Part shown: positions 23,708 to 35,051 of the stretch, piece by piece
How positions within the stretch are numbered: position 1 is the stretch's first letter
Layout: the number at the start of each line of letters is the position of its first letter
NCBI RefSeq assembly: GCF_007655135.1
Contig: NC_045128.1
Coordinates: 23,964,811-24,028,810, forward strand
Source of the DNA: Punica granatum
Taxonomy: Eukaryota > Streptophyta > Magnoliopsida > Myrtales > Lythraceae
DNA length: 64,000 bases
Direction of reading: 5' to 3'
Notes under the pieces: generated by a model
What the model was told of the DNA's origin: nothing
Database searches by the model: none
Seen by the model: only the letters and a program-made list of their open reading frames with translations
Translations under genes and position numbers: made by a program

Positions 23708-26700
23708 ATGCTTCCATCATCTTCTTCTCTTTATATGACGTTTGTCCTACTCTTTTCGTTCATTGGCCTCTCTACTTGCTTGATGAGAGGAAATGAGACC
23801 GACAGACTTTCCTTGCTTTCATTCAAATCCCTCATAAGTGATGACCCGTCCGGGGCCCTCCATTCCTGGAACAACACCCTTCACTTCTGCCAGTGGCAGG
23901 GGATCACTTGCAGCAGAAGGCACCAACGAGTCGCTGTTCTAGATCTTCCATCCCTCAAGCTCATCGGTTCAATTGCGCCTCACATTGGGAATTTAAGCTT
24001 CCTCAAGGAGCTTCATCTTCCAGGTAACAAGCTCAGTGGTGAAATCCCATCTGAAATCGGGTTTTTGAAGAGACTGCGGAAGTTAAGACTGCTAAACAAC
24101 TCACTGAACGGTGAGATCCCTCCCAACTTATCCAACTGCTCTGCCCTTGTCATCATCGATATTAGAAATAACCAGCTTCTGGGAGAGATCCCAAACGAGT
24201 TTGGCTCTTTAACAAAGCTTAAACAGCTCTCCATATATAAGAACCATCTCACTGGACACATACCTGCTTCCATTGGCAATTTGTCTTCACTGATTATACT
24301 CTCGGCATCATATAATAGTCTGTATGGCAGTATCCCATTTTCCCTCGGTCAGCTTATGAATATCCAGTTCCTTTTCGTAGCTGTAAACAATTTGTCCGGC
24401 ACAATTCCTTTGTCCATTTTCAATCTGTCGGCTCTGACCTATCTTGAGTTCACTGAAAACTTTGAACTCCAAGGAAGTCTTCCTCCTGACCTGTTCACCA
24501 CCCTCCCAAATCTCCAGTGCTTAACGCTTGAATATAATCAATTTTCTGGGCCGATCCCAGTTTCAATAACAAACGCATCAAACCTTTTGTTTTTTGATGC
24601 TTCATTTAACCAGTTCTCGGGGTCCGTGCCTTCCTTAGCAAAGTTGCATAAGCTTCAGAGATGGGATATTGCGGGCAACCGTCTGGGAACAGGGGGAGCC
24701 GATGACCTATACTTTCTCTCTTCATTAGTCAACGTGACGGGACTAGAGGTTGTCAAAGCCAGTGGCAATTACTTTGGAGGACGACTACCAGAAACCATCA
24801 GCAACTTTTCAACGAATCTTAGAGTTTTTTATGCTGGGAGCAATCAGATATCTGGAGAGATCCCTCCTGGAGTTGGATATCTTGTCAATTTGGAAGAGTT
24901 CTCTGTGCAGAACAATCGAATTTCTGGTACAATTCCTAGGAGCATCGGAAAGCTCCCGAATCTCGTTCATGTGTACCTTGACCGAAATCAATTGACTGGT
25001 CAAATTCCATCCTCGATTGGAAATTGCACAAAATTGGTCCTTCTTGGTTTAGGTGCCAACTTCTTGCAGGGGAAAGTGCCCCAAAGTCTAGGCATGCTGC
25101 AAGAATTAGCTGGTCTGGATCTTAAGATTAACAACCTTACTGGTCCTGTACCCCTTGAGATTTTCGGCCTTACATCGCTGTCAATATCGTTGGACCTTTC
25201 TGCAAATAATTTTGTAGGCAGTCTGCCCAATGAAGTTGGAAACCTGAAAAATTTGGGTTACCTTGATTTCTCAAATAACCAGTTTTTGGGTAATATTCCA
25301 GCCACTTTAGGAACTTGCGTAAGATTGGAGCAGCTCCTTATGGGGGGAAATAAATTGCAAGGGTCGATTCCAGAGTCTTTAGGTTCTTTGAGGGGCTTAG
25401 AAGAATTAGATCTTTCCCGTAACAATCTATCAGGTGAGATCTCGAGATCCTGAAGTTGCTGCTTGTATTGAACCTGTCCTATAACCACTTCGAGGGTATG
25501 GTACCAGTCAATGGGGCTTTCAAGAATGCGAGCGCAATTTTTATCACTGGGAATGAGAAGCTTTGCGGGGGAACAGATGAGCTGCATCTCCCCAAATGCA
25601 GCTTGGAAGAGTCCAAGAAGCGAAATCCGAAAACCTGGAAACTAGTGGTCTCAATCGTATCTGCAATTTTAGGAGTGTCACTGTTGGCACTCCTTGTTTT
25701 CTTCTGCTGGTCCAAGAAGAAAGCCAGAAACCCTCCATCCAGTAGCTCTGGTGATGCGTCCCTTTTGTCCGTGTCATATCATAATCTTCTAAAAGCTACC
25801 GACGGCCTCTCAGAGACAAGGTTAATCGGAGTTGGTGCATTTGGTTCTGTTTATAAAGGAATTCTTGATGAGGGAGAGGACCAAAAGATTATTGCAGTGA
25901 AAGTGCTTAACTTGTTGAAGAGAGGAGCCATCAAGAGCTTCTTAGCTGAATGTGAGGTCCTCAAAAATATTCGACACCGTAATCTCGTCAAGGTACTCAC
26001 TGCCGTTTCAGGGATTGATAGCAGTGGTAATGATTTCAAGGCTCTCGTTTACGAGTTCATGGTGAATGGTAGTCTTGAGAATTGGCTACATCCGACACAT
26101 CTCGAAGAAAATGGGGCGCATGAGACACGGAGGAACCTAAGTCTGCTGCGAAGGCTGAATATTGCAATTGATACAGCTTGGTCTTTGGATTATCTTCATC
26201 ATCAGTGTGAATGCCCAATAGTTCACTGTGATCTGAAGCCAAGCAACATTCTTCTCGATGAGGAAATGGTCGCACATGTCAGCGATTTTGGCCTCGCAAG
26301 GTTTATTCCAAGACCAGTTGATGAACCCCACACCAATCAATCAAGTTCTATTGGGGTTAGAGGTTCCACAGGTTACGTTGCACCAGGTAAAAAACTGTAC
26401 ACTCCACATATCTATGCATTCTCTTTTTGTTTTTGTCACTAATAGCCCATTTACAGTGCTCTATATTACCCCTAAAATCACGTGTTGCAGAGTATGGATT
26501 GGGAAGTGAAGTTTCGACATGGGGTGATGTCTACAGTTACGGTATCGTCTTGCTAGAGATGTTTACCGGGAAGAGTCCGACTAATGAGATGTTCAGTGAA
26601 AATTTGAACCTTCACGAGTATGTGGAGAAAGCTTTGCCTGGTGGAGTTGAAGATATTGTGGACCCGATCCTTCTTAAGGAAGGACAAGCAGTAGAGCAGA

Positions 26701-26864
26701 GGGTAAGGAACAATACCCGAGTCATTGAATGTTTGGTTTCCCTGCTTCGAGTTGGGGTAGCTTGCTCCGATGAACAGCCAAAGGCAAGAATAGATATTTG
26801 CAACGTGGTGGCTGAGCTGAACTCAATCAGAAAAAAGCTTGTGGGAAGAAGAGGCCGGGCTTGA
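23708..26864 (+). pseudogene. RLK1: LRR receptor-like kinase, subfamily XII, with one frameshift
   Basis: The frame opens at ATG 23708 with a signal peptide (FVLLFSFIGLSTCL) and the N-terminal LRR cap (ETDRLSLLSFKSLISDDPSG, CQWQGITC). Some twenty plant-type LRRs follow, ending in a TGA at 25451-25453. A second frame picks up at once (LVLNLSYNHFEGMVPVNG), then a juxtamembrane segment, a transmembrane helix (VVSIVSAILGVSLLALLVFF) and a kinase domain with loop GVGAFGSVYKG, AVKVLN lysine, HCDLKPSN and SDFGLAR. An intron (26387-26490, GT-AG) precedes the final exon to TGA 26862-26864. The Cys before the catalytic Asp marks a non-RD kinase, as in EFR, FLS2 and XA21, cell-surface receptors of microbial patterns. 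Comparison with RLK2 suggests a 10-nt loss right at the stop (about 25450). All kinase residues are intact, so the damage may be recent or strain-specific. A truncated LRR-only receptor of 581 residues could still be made. Confidence 0.88.
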
Positions 26865-27047
26865 TTGAGAGAGATGTTTCTTTTTAGATGGAATTTGAAT
26901 GATCCAGCATTGGCACTCTTCCTTAGCTGAATTCGTCTGGAGTGCGTAAGGATTTCATGGTTGAGGGTTTCTTAACAGTTTTCTTAATCCAGGGTCCGAT
27001 GTTGGTGGTATGTAAGATTAGGCCAAATTTTCCTGAATGTAGAGGAA
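26865..27047 (+). other. RLK1 3' flank
   Basis: Probable 3'UTR of RLK1. It is cut off by a Helitron-like terminus at 27048. Confidence 0.5.
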
Positions 27048-27085
27048 ACCAGTTATGTAGCCCGCGCATTGCGCGGTCGTTTTTA
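27048..27085 (-). mobile_element. Helitron-like 3' terminus, minus orientation
   Basis: Read on the minus strand, a perfect 3' hairpin (CCGCGCAATGCGCGG) is followed by about 8 nt, then CTGG (a CTRR terminus), then T. Helitrons end in a hairpin plus CTRR and insert between A and T. The matching 5' end to the right was not found with certainty. The gene fragments at 27490-28749 may be its cargo. Confidence 0.5.
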
Positions 27086-27489
27086 TTTTTCGTTTTTAGC
27101 TAATACAATTATACAAGGATATATTTTCATGCTTGGGTCGAAACATATGACTTCTTCTATCAAACGTACCACAAGCGAAGATGTAGGATAGGAATAAATT
27201 ATTCACGAGATAATGAAAATCTTATAACGGAATGAAGGGATTGATTTTAAGTATTGGAACTGAGCCCAATCTTCCTTGAAGTCCCGAGAAGCAAACTAAT
27301 GCATCTAGTCCCTCATCTGTCCCAGCAGATCCTGCGGCTGAGACCACTGCTCCGTTTCTGCCCAAACTTGCTCCACGATCCTTCGCACTACGGCCTTGCA
27401 GTGGCCCGACAAGTAGCAGCACCCTCCTTGCGACCTGACATCTCCTGTGATTCATAATACCTTATCAACTACCACCGTCACCATATGAC

Positions 27490-28749
27490 GATTTTCTATA
27501 ATTTACACGATATCGGGGAAGAGCTCACTTGGTTGGCCTGACAAATAAAGGAAACAGAGTGGCCTAGACATTCTACTCGCTTCAATGGAGAGGCAGAACT
27601 TGAAACCGAACTGTCTTCTGTAGAAACAAATGAACTGTATTCCTTCTCCATCTTCTCCAACAGCATGTCCTTTGATAATCCCTCCATTTTTCACCTGAGA
27701 ACATCAACCTACGGATCAAATCAAACAGTCAAAAAATGTCATACTACGACCAAATTGGGCTGATATGAGTTTTGGCTACTTATAGAATCACCGTTCAGTA
27801 CCATGTTCTTGCCTTTGACTTTGATTCGAGAACTTGTAGTAATCGACTGGCTCTCTTCCGCCATCTTACAGATCTTCTCCACGCGCTTTCCTTCTGACAA
27901 GCTACCAAGTTTGTCTAGCCCTCTTTGGAGAACCATCACCTGCAGATCAAAATTGCTGCAGTTCCATGGCCCGGCAGTATCCTTAGTGCTAGAGCCCTTT
28001 CCGAGCTCCTTTAGCTTATCACCCAGATTCTGTTTCTCCTCTTCCAAAACTGGGGCCATATTCTTCCCATCATCAATCTTCTTCCTTCCCTGCAAACATT
28101 CGATTATGGATTAACTCAAGATGAAATGAGAATACTGCTCAGATTATTCCATTGTATTTAACATGCCATCCAAGCCCGACTTCAGAGAAGAGCAAGAGAC
28201 TTAACGGAGATCAAAGCTTCGATAGCGGACCTGAGAGTCCGTTCAAAGTAGACCCGACCCCGGTCCAACTTTCTCCCTGCAATCTCCTTCTCTATCCTCA
28301 GAAGGTTACACTCCACCCTCAGCACCTCCGTCTGAAACGGCCACTACTCCTCCTCCTCCACCGACGCCCCCTTCCCTCCATCGCCTTCTCTCCGCCTCAT
28401 CTCACCATCGTCATAATTCTCGAACAGAATAACAGGGACTGAGCCGCCCCTTCCTTTACCCTCACCGCCCTTTAAGAACACGCGCTCCTCATCGAACAGC
28501 GTCTCTAGCTTCGTTTTATCCTACCTGTCTCTTCAGCAGTCACGAGAGCTGGGCCTCCACAGTTGTGAAGCTTCCCGCCGTGCCTTGTGGCCAGGGAGGT
28601 AAAGGGTCCTTGGGGTCAGCGGCTGTGGGTGCTGCCACTTCTGCCTCCTCGTCCCCGTCTCTGTCCCCGTCATCATCGACCAGTTTTACGTGCCGAAAGG
28701 AAGCGAGTTGAACTGTAGAGAGGCTTAACCAATCAAAAGGGATTGACAC
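27490..28749 (-). pseudogene. Captured or decayed multi-exon coiled-coil protein gene
   Basis: On the minus strand, segments with strong coding character occur in series. 28749-28540 is acidic (KLVDDDGDRDGDEEAEVAA). About 28470-28190 is charged and coiled-coil-like (ECNLLRIEKEIAGRKLDRGR then ERTLRSAIEALISV). 28095-27780 is another (QGRKKIDDGKNM, VLEEEKQNLGDKLKEL, LQRGLDKLGSL). About 27690-27500 is a fourth. Stops and frame changes interrupt them. I do not recognise the family with confidence. The location between Helitron-like termini (27048 and 29085) suggests it travelled as cargo, but a decayed resident gene is possible. Confidence 0.5.
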
Positions 28750-29044
28750 TTGAGATGAACATATTCAAATGAATGACTCTGCATTGCTTGTTTCTCTTTT
28801 GTTTTTCATGAGCAGAGACAGACACAAAGAGGGAGGGAGAGAAAGAACAGAGTAATCGATAAGAGAAGAAGAGGTGCGAACAGAGTAATCAAAAGATGTC
28901 AGTACAATTCAATACATTCCACATATTTTTATGGAATTTATTCATTTTCATAACATTTATTGAATCTTGAATTTTCAAGCTTTTATAATATTTTTTAATT
29001 AATCAAGAAACTTTTAAATTTTTTATTTTAAGAAAATATTTACG

Positions 29045-29085
29045 AAGTTTTCCATACACGTGCATTGCTTGGGCTTTTTATCTAG
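29045..29085 (+). mobile_element. Helitron-like 3' terminus, plus orientation
   Basis: An imperfect hairpin around ACACGTGCATTGCTTGGG is followed by a T-rich spacer, CTAG at 29082-29085, then T. This fits a Helitron end. Its 5' partner is not identified. Confidence 0.4.
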
Positions 29086-29181
29086 TAGTAATTCTTTTTG
29101 ATCCCTTCTTGTTGACGGAACGTTACATAATATATAAAAGCGGAAGAGCGGAATCGTGGGACTTCAATTTGAGAATCCTCA

Positions 29182-29620
29182 TGTCACGACTCAAAATTTC
29201 AACAATTTCTCCTAAAATTCTGAATATTCAATTTCAAACATCAACTTGTTATTTATATTATAAACTTCCAAATACATAATTTGACCATCCAACTCTATAA
29301 ATATACATATACACACATCTCAAGAAACTTGTCCATCTTGAAAACGTCTAATATAATCTTCACAAGTCACGACTGACTAAACAAAAGTTTTCCGATCGCA
29401 ACGTATTTTTAACATTATACATAAACTTACTACATGTACACTAACTAGATCTAGCTGCAAAATTTTTCATGCTGATCCTCGATATAAAAAAATCTCTCAT
29501 ATGCTACTAGTCTAGTCTCTAACTCATCTGTAAAAGGAAAATATGCAAGGGTAAGCTGCATCTCAGTAAGTACTAAATTTCACGATAAAATGAAGCATTA
29601 GATTTATTCACTTATCCAAT
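29182..29620 (-). mobile_element. Fragment of long-LTR retrotransposon family (3' part of LTR)
   Basis: Starts TGTCACGACTC and keeps the CTGATCC...CTCATCTG and CTGCATCTCAGT blocks shared with LTRs at 31645, 58809 and 59476. It represents only the last 440 bp or so of the LTR, in minus orientation. Confidence 0.75.
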
Positions 29621-29629
29621 TAATATTTG

Positions 29630-29835
29630 GGTTAATTACATGATGGACGCAAAAGTTTGTAAAATGTAATACTTTGGTACAAAATGAATTTTTGGTTAAG
29701 ATTTGATGCAAAACATTTGAATTTGTTGCAATTAGGTGCACTCTATCATCTTTCGACTAATGCTGTCACCACTTGCTGACGTGGCATCCTGACGTGTCAA
29801 AGGGCCATCTGACATGGCCCAAAATTTAAAGTAAA
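29630..29835. repeat. Short dispersed repeat (GGTTAATTACATGATGG type)
   Basis: Begins GGGTTAATTACATGATGG and includes GACGTGGCATCCTGACGTG. The style is that of short non-autonomous plant repeats, and the first bases recall the foldback element at 16249. The class is uncertain. Confidence 0.4.
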
Positions 29836-29976
29836 AAATTAGTTTTTATATTTTAACTAAAATAAATAAAATTAAAATTAAAAAATTAAGAAAAAAGGCC
29901 TGTCTCCTCTAATCTCTCAAGAAGCAGAGGAGCACCTCCTTTTGATTTTGTTTAAGGAGTCGACTCTCTCTGAAGC

Positions 29977-30204
29977 ATGGCTATCAGTTCCGCAAAACTT
30001 TCAAGTTCTCAGAGTGATAGAACCCAAAATTGGACGTTCTTCAGCACAACAACATGTGGAAAGCGAAACAAGGTTCCACAGGTCTGTTTTTTCCCGAGTT
30101 AGCAGAGAAGGTGAAGGCAGACATGCCCGGCGATGTACAATCTGCACTTGGAATAACTGAAGGATCCCCTCGGAGACCCTTTTACACTCGGCTCCAGCTA
30201 TGGT
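29977..30204 (+). pseudogene. Captured exon-like gene fragment inside Helitron
   Basis: From ATG 29977 a frame starts MAISSAKLSSSQSDRTQNW, rich in Ser/Thr and poor in acidic residues, like a plastid transit peptide. After a possible splice site near 30080, another frame reads ADMPGDVQSALGITEG and RRPFYTRLQLW up to a GTAAGA donor-like site at about 30204. The protein is not one I can name. A stop in the first frame and the position inside a Helitron mark it as a captured fragment. Confidence 0.45.
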
Positions 30205-32529
30205 AAGAAACAATGATTGATTGATTGATCCAAATCGACTACCACAAATTTCTCCAATTTCTACTAGGCAGCTCCACGTCTTCAACAGCTTGTGACGGGC
30301 TGGATCGATTCTGGTCGAGAGGCGGATTAGAGTTCATCCCGGCTCGAGAGGAGGTTGGCCGGGCTAGAATAAGATTACTTCTTATGCAAGAGAAGATCCA
30401 ATTTTTTTCTCATATATTTCGTTAGAAATTTTGAGATATAAGTTTTCTTTAGGGGTTCAATTAGGACACCGATATCCATATTTCGTACAAAGTAATTACA
30501 TTTTTGTGTAATTGTTGGCTTATTATTTATAAAAATTTCATGCCCAATGCACGGGTTTTCATCTAGTTCCATCTTGAATCGGGAAATGACTGAATTGACC
30601 ATTCTGGGTCTAGGTGTCAACTTTTTGCAGGGGAATGTACCCCCAAATTCTAGGCAAGCTCTAGGTTTATTGGCTCGATCTTCAACAAAACAACCTTTCT
30701 AGTCTCATACCCATTAAGATCTTCGGCCTTTCATCGCAGCCAATTGCCTTGGACCTCTCTAGAAATAGTTTTGTGGGTATGCTGCCCAATGAAGTTGGAA
30801 ATCTGAGGAACTTGGGCTACCTTGATGTCTCGGAGAACCAATTCTCGTGTGACATCCCCGTCACCCTAGGAACTTGTATAAGACTGAAGCAGCTCTATAT
30901 GGGGGGAAATAAATTGCAAGGGGTCATTCCTCAATCTTTAGGTTCATTGTGAGGTTTACAAGAATTAGATCTTTCTTGTAACAATCTTTCCGGTGAGATC
31001 CGAGATCCTTAGAGAAACTGAACCTGAATTTGTCCTACAACCATTTTGAGGGCATACTACCAGTCAATGGGGTTTTCAAGAATGCAATTGTCATTTTCAT
31101 CAAGGGGATTGAGTAGCTTTGCCGGTGAACTGATAGGCTGCATCTGCCCAAATGCAGCTTGGAGGAGTTGAACAAGCGGAACATGACCTCGAGATTAGTT
31201 GTCTCAATCGGATTTTGCACTCTTTGTTCAACAAGAAAAAGAGAGACCTTCATCCAGAAGCTCCATTGCTATAAGCCCCTTTTGTTTGTGTCATATCATG
31301 CCCTTTTGAGAGCTACCAATGGCTTCTCAGAGGCAAGGTTGATCGGCGTTGCGAGGATCAAAACATCATTGCAATAAAAGTGCTTAATAACATGTTGAAG
31401 AGAGGAGCAATCAAGAGCTTCTTGGCTGAATGTGAGGCTCTGAGAAGCATCAGACACTGCAATCTCATTTACAAGTTCACAATCAATGGTAGTCTAGAGA
31501 ATTGGCTACATCCAACCCGTCTCAAAAAATAAAAAAAGGGCCAAACGAAACACAGATGCACTTAAGTTTATTGAAGAGGCTGAACATTGCAATTGATACT
31601 ACTTGGTCTCTGGATTATCTTCCTCAATGTGAACACCCAATAGTTATCACGACCTGAAATTTCAGGAGAACCGAAATTTCGGCAGAGTTTCCCCTAAATT
31701 TTCTTAATATCCAACAACCTGCTTTCCATAAACTCCAAAATATATATAACCAATCGGCAAGCTCTAATATGTGTGTGTAAAAATATATATATATATATAT
31801 ATATATCTCAAGAGAGTACTTTTTCTTATCCTCATCACCAAACTAACTAAATAAAAGTTTTAGATCGTGACATATTTATAGCATTATACAAGAACATATT
31901 GCTTATACTATGAGTGGGTCTAACTACAAAAATCCTTCACACTGATCCCCGATGTCCAAAAAGTTCTCATATACTGCTAGTCTAACTCTTAGCTCATCTG
32001 AAAAATATATATGTAAGGGCAGTAAGCTGCATCTCAGTGAGTACTATATTTCAAAGTAAAATGATTTAATATTAAGTAATAAATATATTTTTAAACTACC
32101 AAGTATTCATATAGATAATATTGACATACCCAAGTCCGTCATTTAATTCACCAACACAACATGATATACATTATACACAAATAATTACTAAATTGATTTT
32201 TAAACAATCAATCATCCTTATAACCATATAATATTAGTAGATTTAACCATTAACTCAGCACCACTTAACATTCATACACTGACTATATCCAGCTCTAGTA
32301 AACAACACGGCTTTCATAGAACAACTTCAAAGAACCTCAACAATCATCACATTATAGCAATCAAATCAAACAAACCATATACAACACAATCAATCAATAT
32401 AGCCATAGGATCGCATTTCCTTGTGACAAGTTAAAATGATACTGTAACCCTACACTTCTCACTCATATCATCCTCAACTCCCAATATCCATATCTCATAA
32501 TCGAGGGCCGCCTATTAACCTCTGGTATT

Positions 32530-32740
32530 AAGAGTTGACCTCTATTTATATTCCGTCGGGTCTAGCGGCCGATTAGGCTCCTTTTTCTATTTTGTTGGGT
32601 CTAGGCCGTTCAAGCCCCTATTTATATTTCGCCGGGTCCAACAGCCGATCAGGCCCTATTTGTATTCCGCTGGATCTAGCGGCCGATCTGGCCCATTTTG
32701 TAATTCGCTAGGTCCAGTGGTCCCATGGTTATAGTCAAAC
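32530..32740. repeat. Minisatellite in the long LTR (unit about 45 bp, about 4 copies)
   Basis: Repeated units contain CCG-C-GG-GGATCTAGCGGCCGAT-like cores with imperfect palindromes, spaced by CCTATTTGTATT-like segments. Related units appear at 61040-61165 in the other LTR copy. Confidence 0.75.
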
Positions 32741-34339
32741 AACAATCACAATCACAATCATAATCAACTGCAACCATGCCATCTCACATCATATACCCAT
32801 ATCCAATTCTTATTCCCAAATTATCACAATATCTCCTTAAATAATACTCCGTATAATTTGTATTCATAATATATATATATATATATATCATTTCACAAAG
32901 GAATAGGGTACTCACATACAACTTCAAGAAAGATAGCTCACTGGGTCGAGCCTTCAGAGTGCAAGAATTTAGTCTCCTCGATCCCTATGATTTGCAAACA
33001 TAAATTTAGAGAATAATTAACATTGCACCATTATGGGGCTTCCAATACGTCCAACGAATTTCTTTACAGCCCATTGTCACAATACAATGCAAAATTATTT
33101 ATATCATATTCATTTTTGTCCTATGACTCTCTCATCTTTGTCCGAACACCACTTAAAAATAATCTCCATTTGACACTTTGTTTAAGTAAATAAACATAGG
33201 ATTTCAAATCGATCGTTAATAAGATAATTCAATCAATAAAGGACTAAATTCATCAGTAAAATTATATTAAAGACAACTTCTTTTCATTTGGAGCAAGAAC
33301 CAAAAAATTTATACTTTTGAAATTATATAATATGTCTACCCCTGTTCCTTCGAATCATCTAACAAGGCAAACAATAAAAGAAAATTTCATTTTACCTTTT
33401 ACAAACTTCTTCACAGTACACACTCTTATCCAATTCATGAGAAAGATATGAACAAACAAAGCAAAAGCTCAACAACACATTATGACTAAATTTCGCACTA
33501 AATCTTAATAAAATCAAATTCCCCTACTACACACAATTATCTCTCTAGAGATAAGATATTCATGTCACGTCTAAGTCTTCTTGTTGGAACTAATAGTGCA
33601 CTAAACCTACAAGTTACGAGCTTCTAAACCCATACCACTGGCTAAGAATTGGCCTATGCACCAAACCAATCGAGAGGAGAATTCTATCATACGTAAGGGA
33701 GACTAACGAACAAACCAGAGCAGCCAATATAAATTTCAATCTACCCAGCACAAAAGGATTCGCTCAAGGTCTCCCATATTTATTCTTGCAAATCCTAGCG
33801 CTCTTCAACCATATCAATTAAACAATCCAATTAACTGTTAATTCTAGATTCACAACATAAACAACACAATTGAATGAAAGAAGGTGGAAGAAAAGAATCA
33901 AGTACCAATCTAAACATGCCTATACTCGGCTCCAACTTGAACTCTGGCATAATTCCCTAGTTCACTCCCAATTCATAATCTCACTAACCATATACTCTTA
34001 CTTTCACAAGAACACGATCAGATAAATTAAGTTTAAGCAAGAAAAATCAACAATATCAATTCTTCCCAACTTAATTTGCCAACGATTAAGAAAATTCGTG
34101 GCCCCGAGCCGTGTCACTAAGTTATCTAATTCAATAAACTAACCCGACGCCACCAAGGTAACACGAATACAATCAAATGAAAGCTTAAACAATCAAAATC
34201 ACCATCTAGAAGCTAGTCAAGAGCAACCAAACCTCTTCCTGGTGGATTCCGATTTCCCTATCTCAATCTAACATCAGTCTTCTCTGTTGCACTCCCCCCT
34301 CTGTTCGTATTGTCAGCCTCCAACCTGCTCCTTTCCATC

Positions 34340-35036
34340 TGTTGGGGTTAGGGATGTACTCAACCAAACAATAACGCAGCGATTAATCTTCCTCCCCTTC
34401 TAGTGTAATCGAGATAGGAACTAATCAAATCAACCAACAAGCAGTAAAGTAAAACAACACCAAGAATTTTACGTGGAAAACCCCAATGTGGGGAAAAACC
34501 ACGGGACCAACTCCGAATCAACGATCCACTATGAAGGTTATACAATGTCTTTCATCAAGGGTAAACCCTTGGATCACCAAACTCAAGAGAAACACTCTCT
34601 TGGATCACCCAAATACTAAATTCGTCACCCACACCGGGTGGTTCACAAAATCAGCTGAAACAGCACCTACAGAGCTCGAATAGAAATTCTGACCGTTCAG
34701 AAGTTAGCCCCACGTGTTGTGAAGCTGCTGTCAAAATTTCGTCCCAATCGGAGTTCGTTTGATGTCCCGATCGAGGTTTGATCTCCAGCTGCGCGCTGCC
34801 CCTGTTGAGCAGAATTCGGCTCTGCTCTTCCTTTGTTCTTTGTGCTGTTTTGCTGCTTGCAGCTCTTCTGCCGCTGCTGTCTACTCTAATCTGCAGCTGT
34901 TCTGCTGCTATTTATACCTCAGCTGATTTGCTGAAACAAAAACCCTAATAAAATGGGTTCTTGGGCTTATTAAGGCCCGATAAAAGCCCAATACAATTTG
35001 AGCCCAACTTCCTCCAAATTGGAGGGATACCCAACA
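34340..35036 (-). repeat. Copia 3' LTR
   Basis: Left-hand copy, 697 bp. It differs from the right-hand copy only near its 34340 end. Confidence 0.95.
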
Positions 35037-35051
35037 AACTCCCCCTCCCGA

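Larger units (their letters stand above)
29122..30566 (+). mobile_element. Helitron with nested LTR fragment and captured exons
   Basis: The right end is clear: an imperfect hairpin (GCCCAATGCACGGG), the spacer TTTTCAT, CTAG at 30563-30566, then host T. The sequence beyond it, TTCCATC, resumes the RLK2 LRR exactly where a Helitron would enter an A-T dinucleotide. The left end is a degenerate form of the usual 5' start (TACATAATATATAAAAGCGG, beginning about 29122); its TC and host A are not conserved. Inside lie a piece of a long LTR (29182-29620) and an exon-like segment (29977-30204). No Rep/helicase gene is present, so it would be non-autonomous. Confidence 0.6.

Noticed and set aside
34360..34683. 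Identical reading frames at 34360-34683 and 39096-39419
   Set aside because: They lie in the two Copia LTRs, on both strands, and repeat only because the LTRs are identical. They are not genes.
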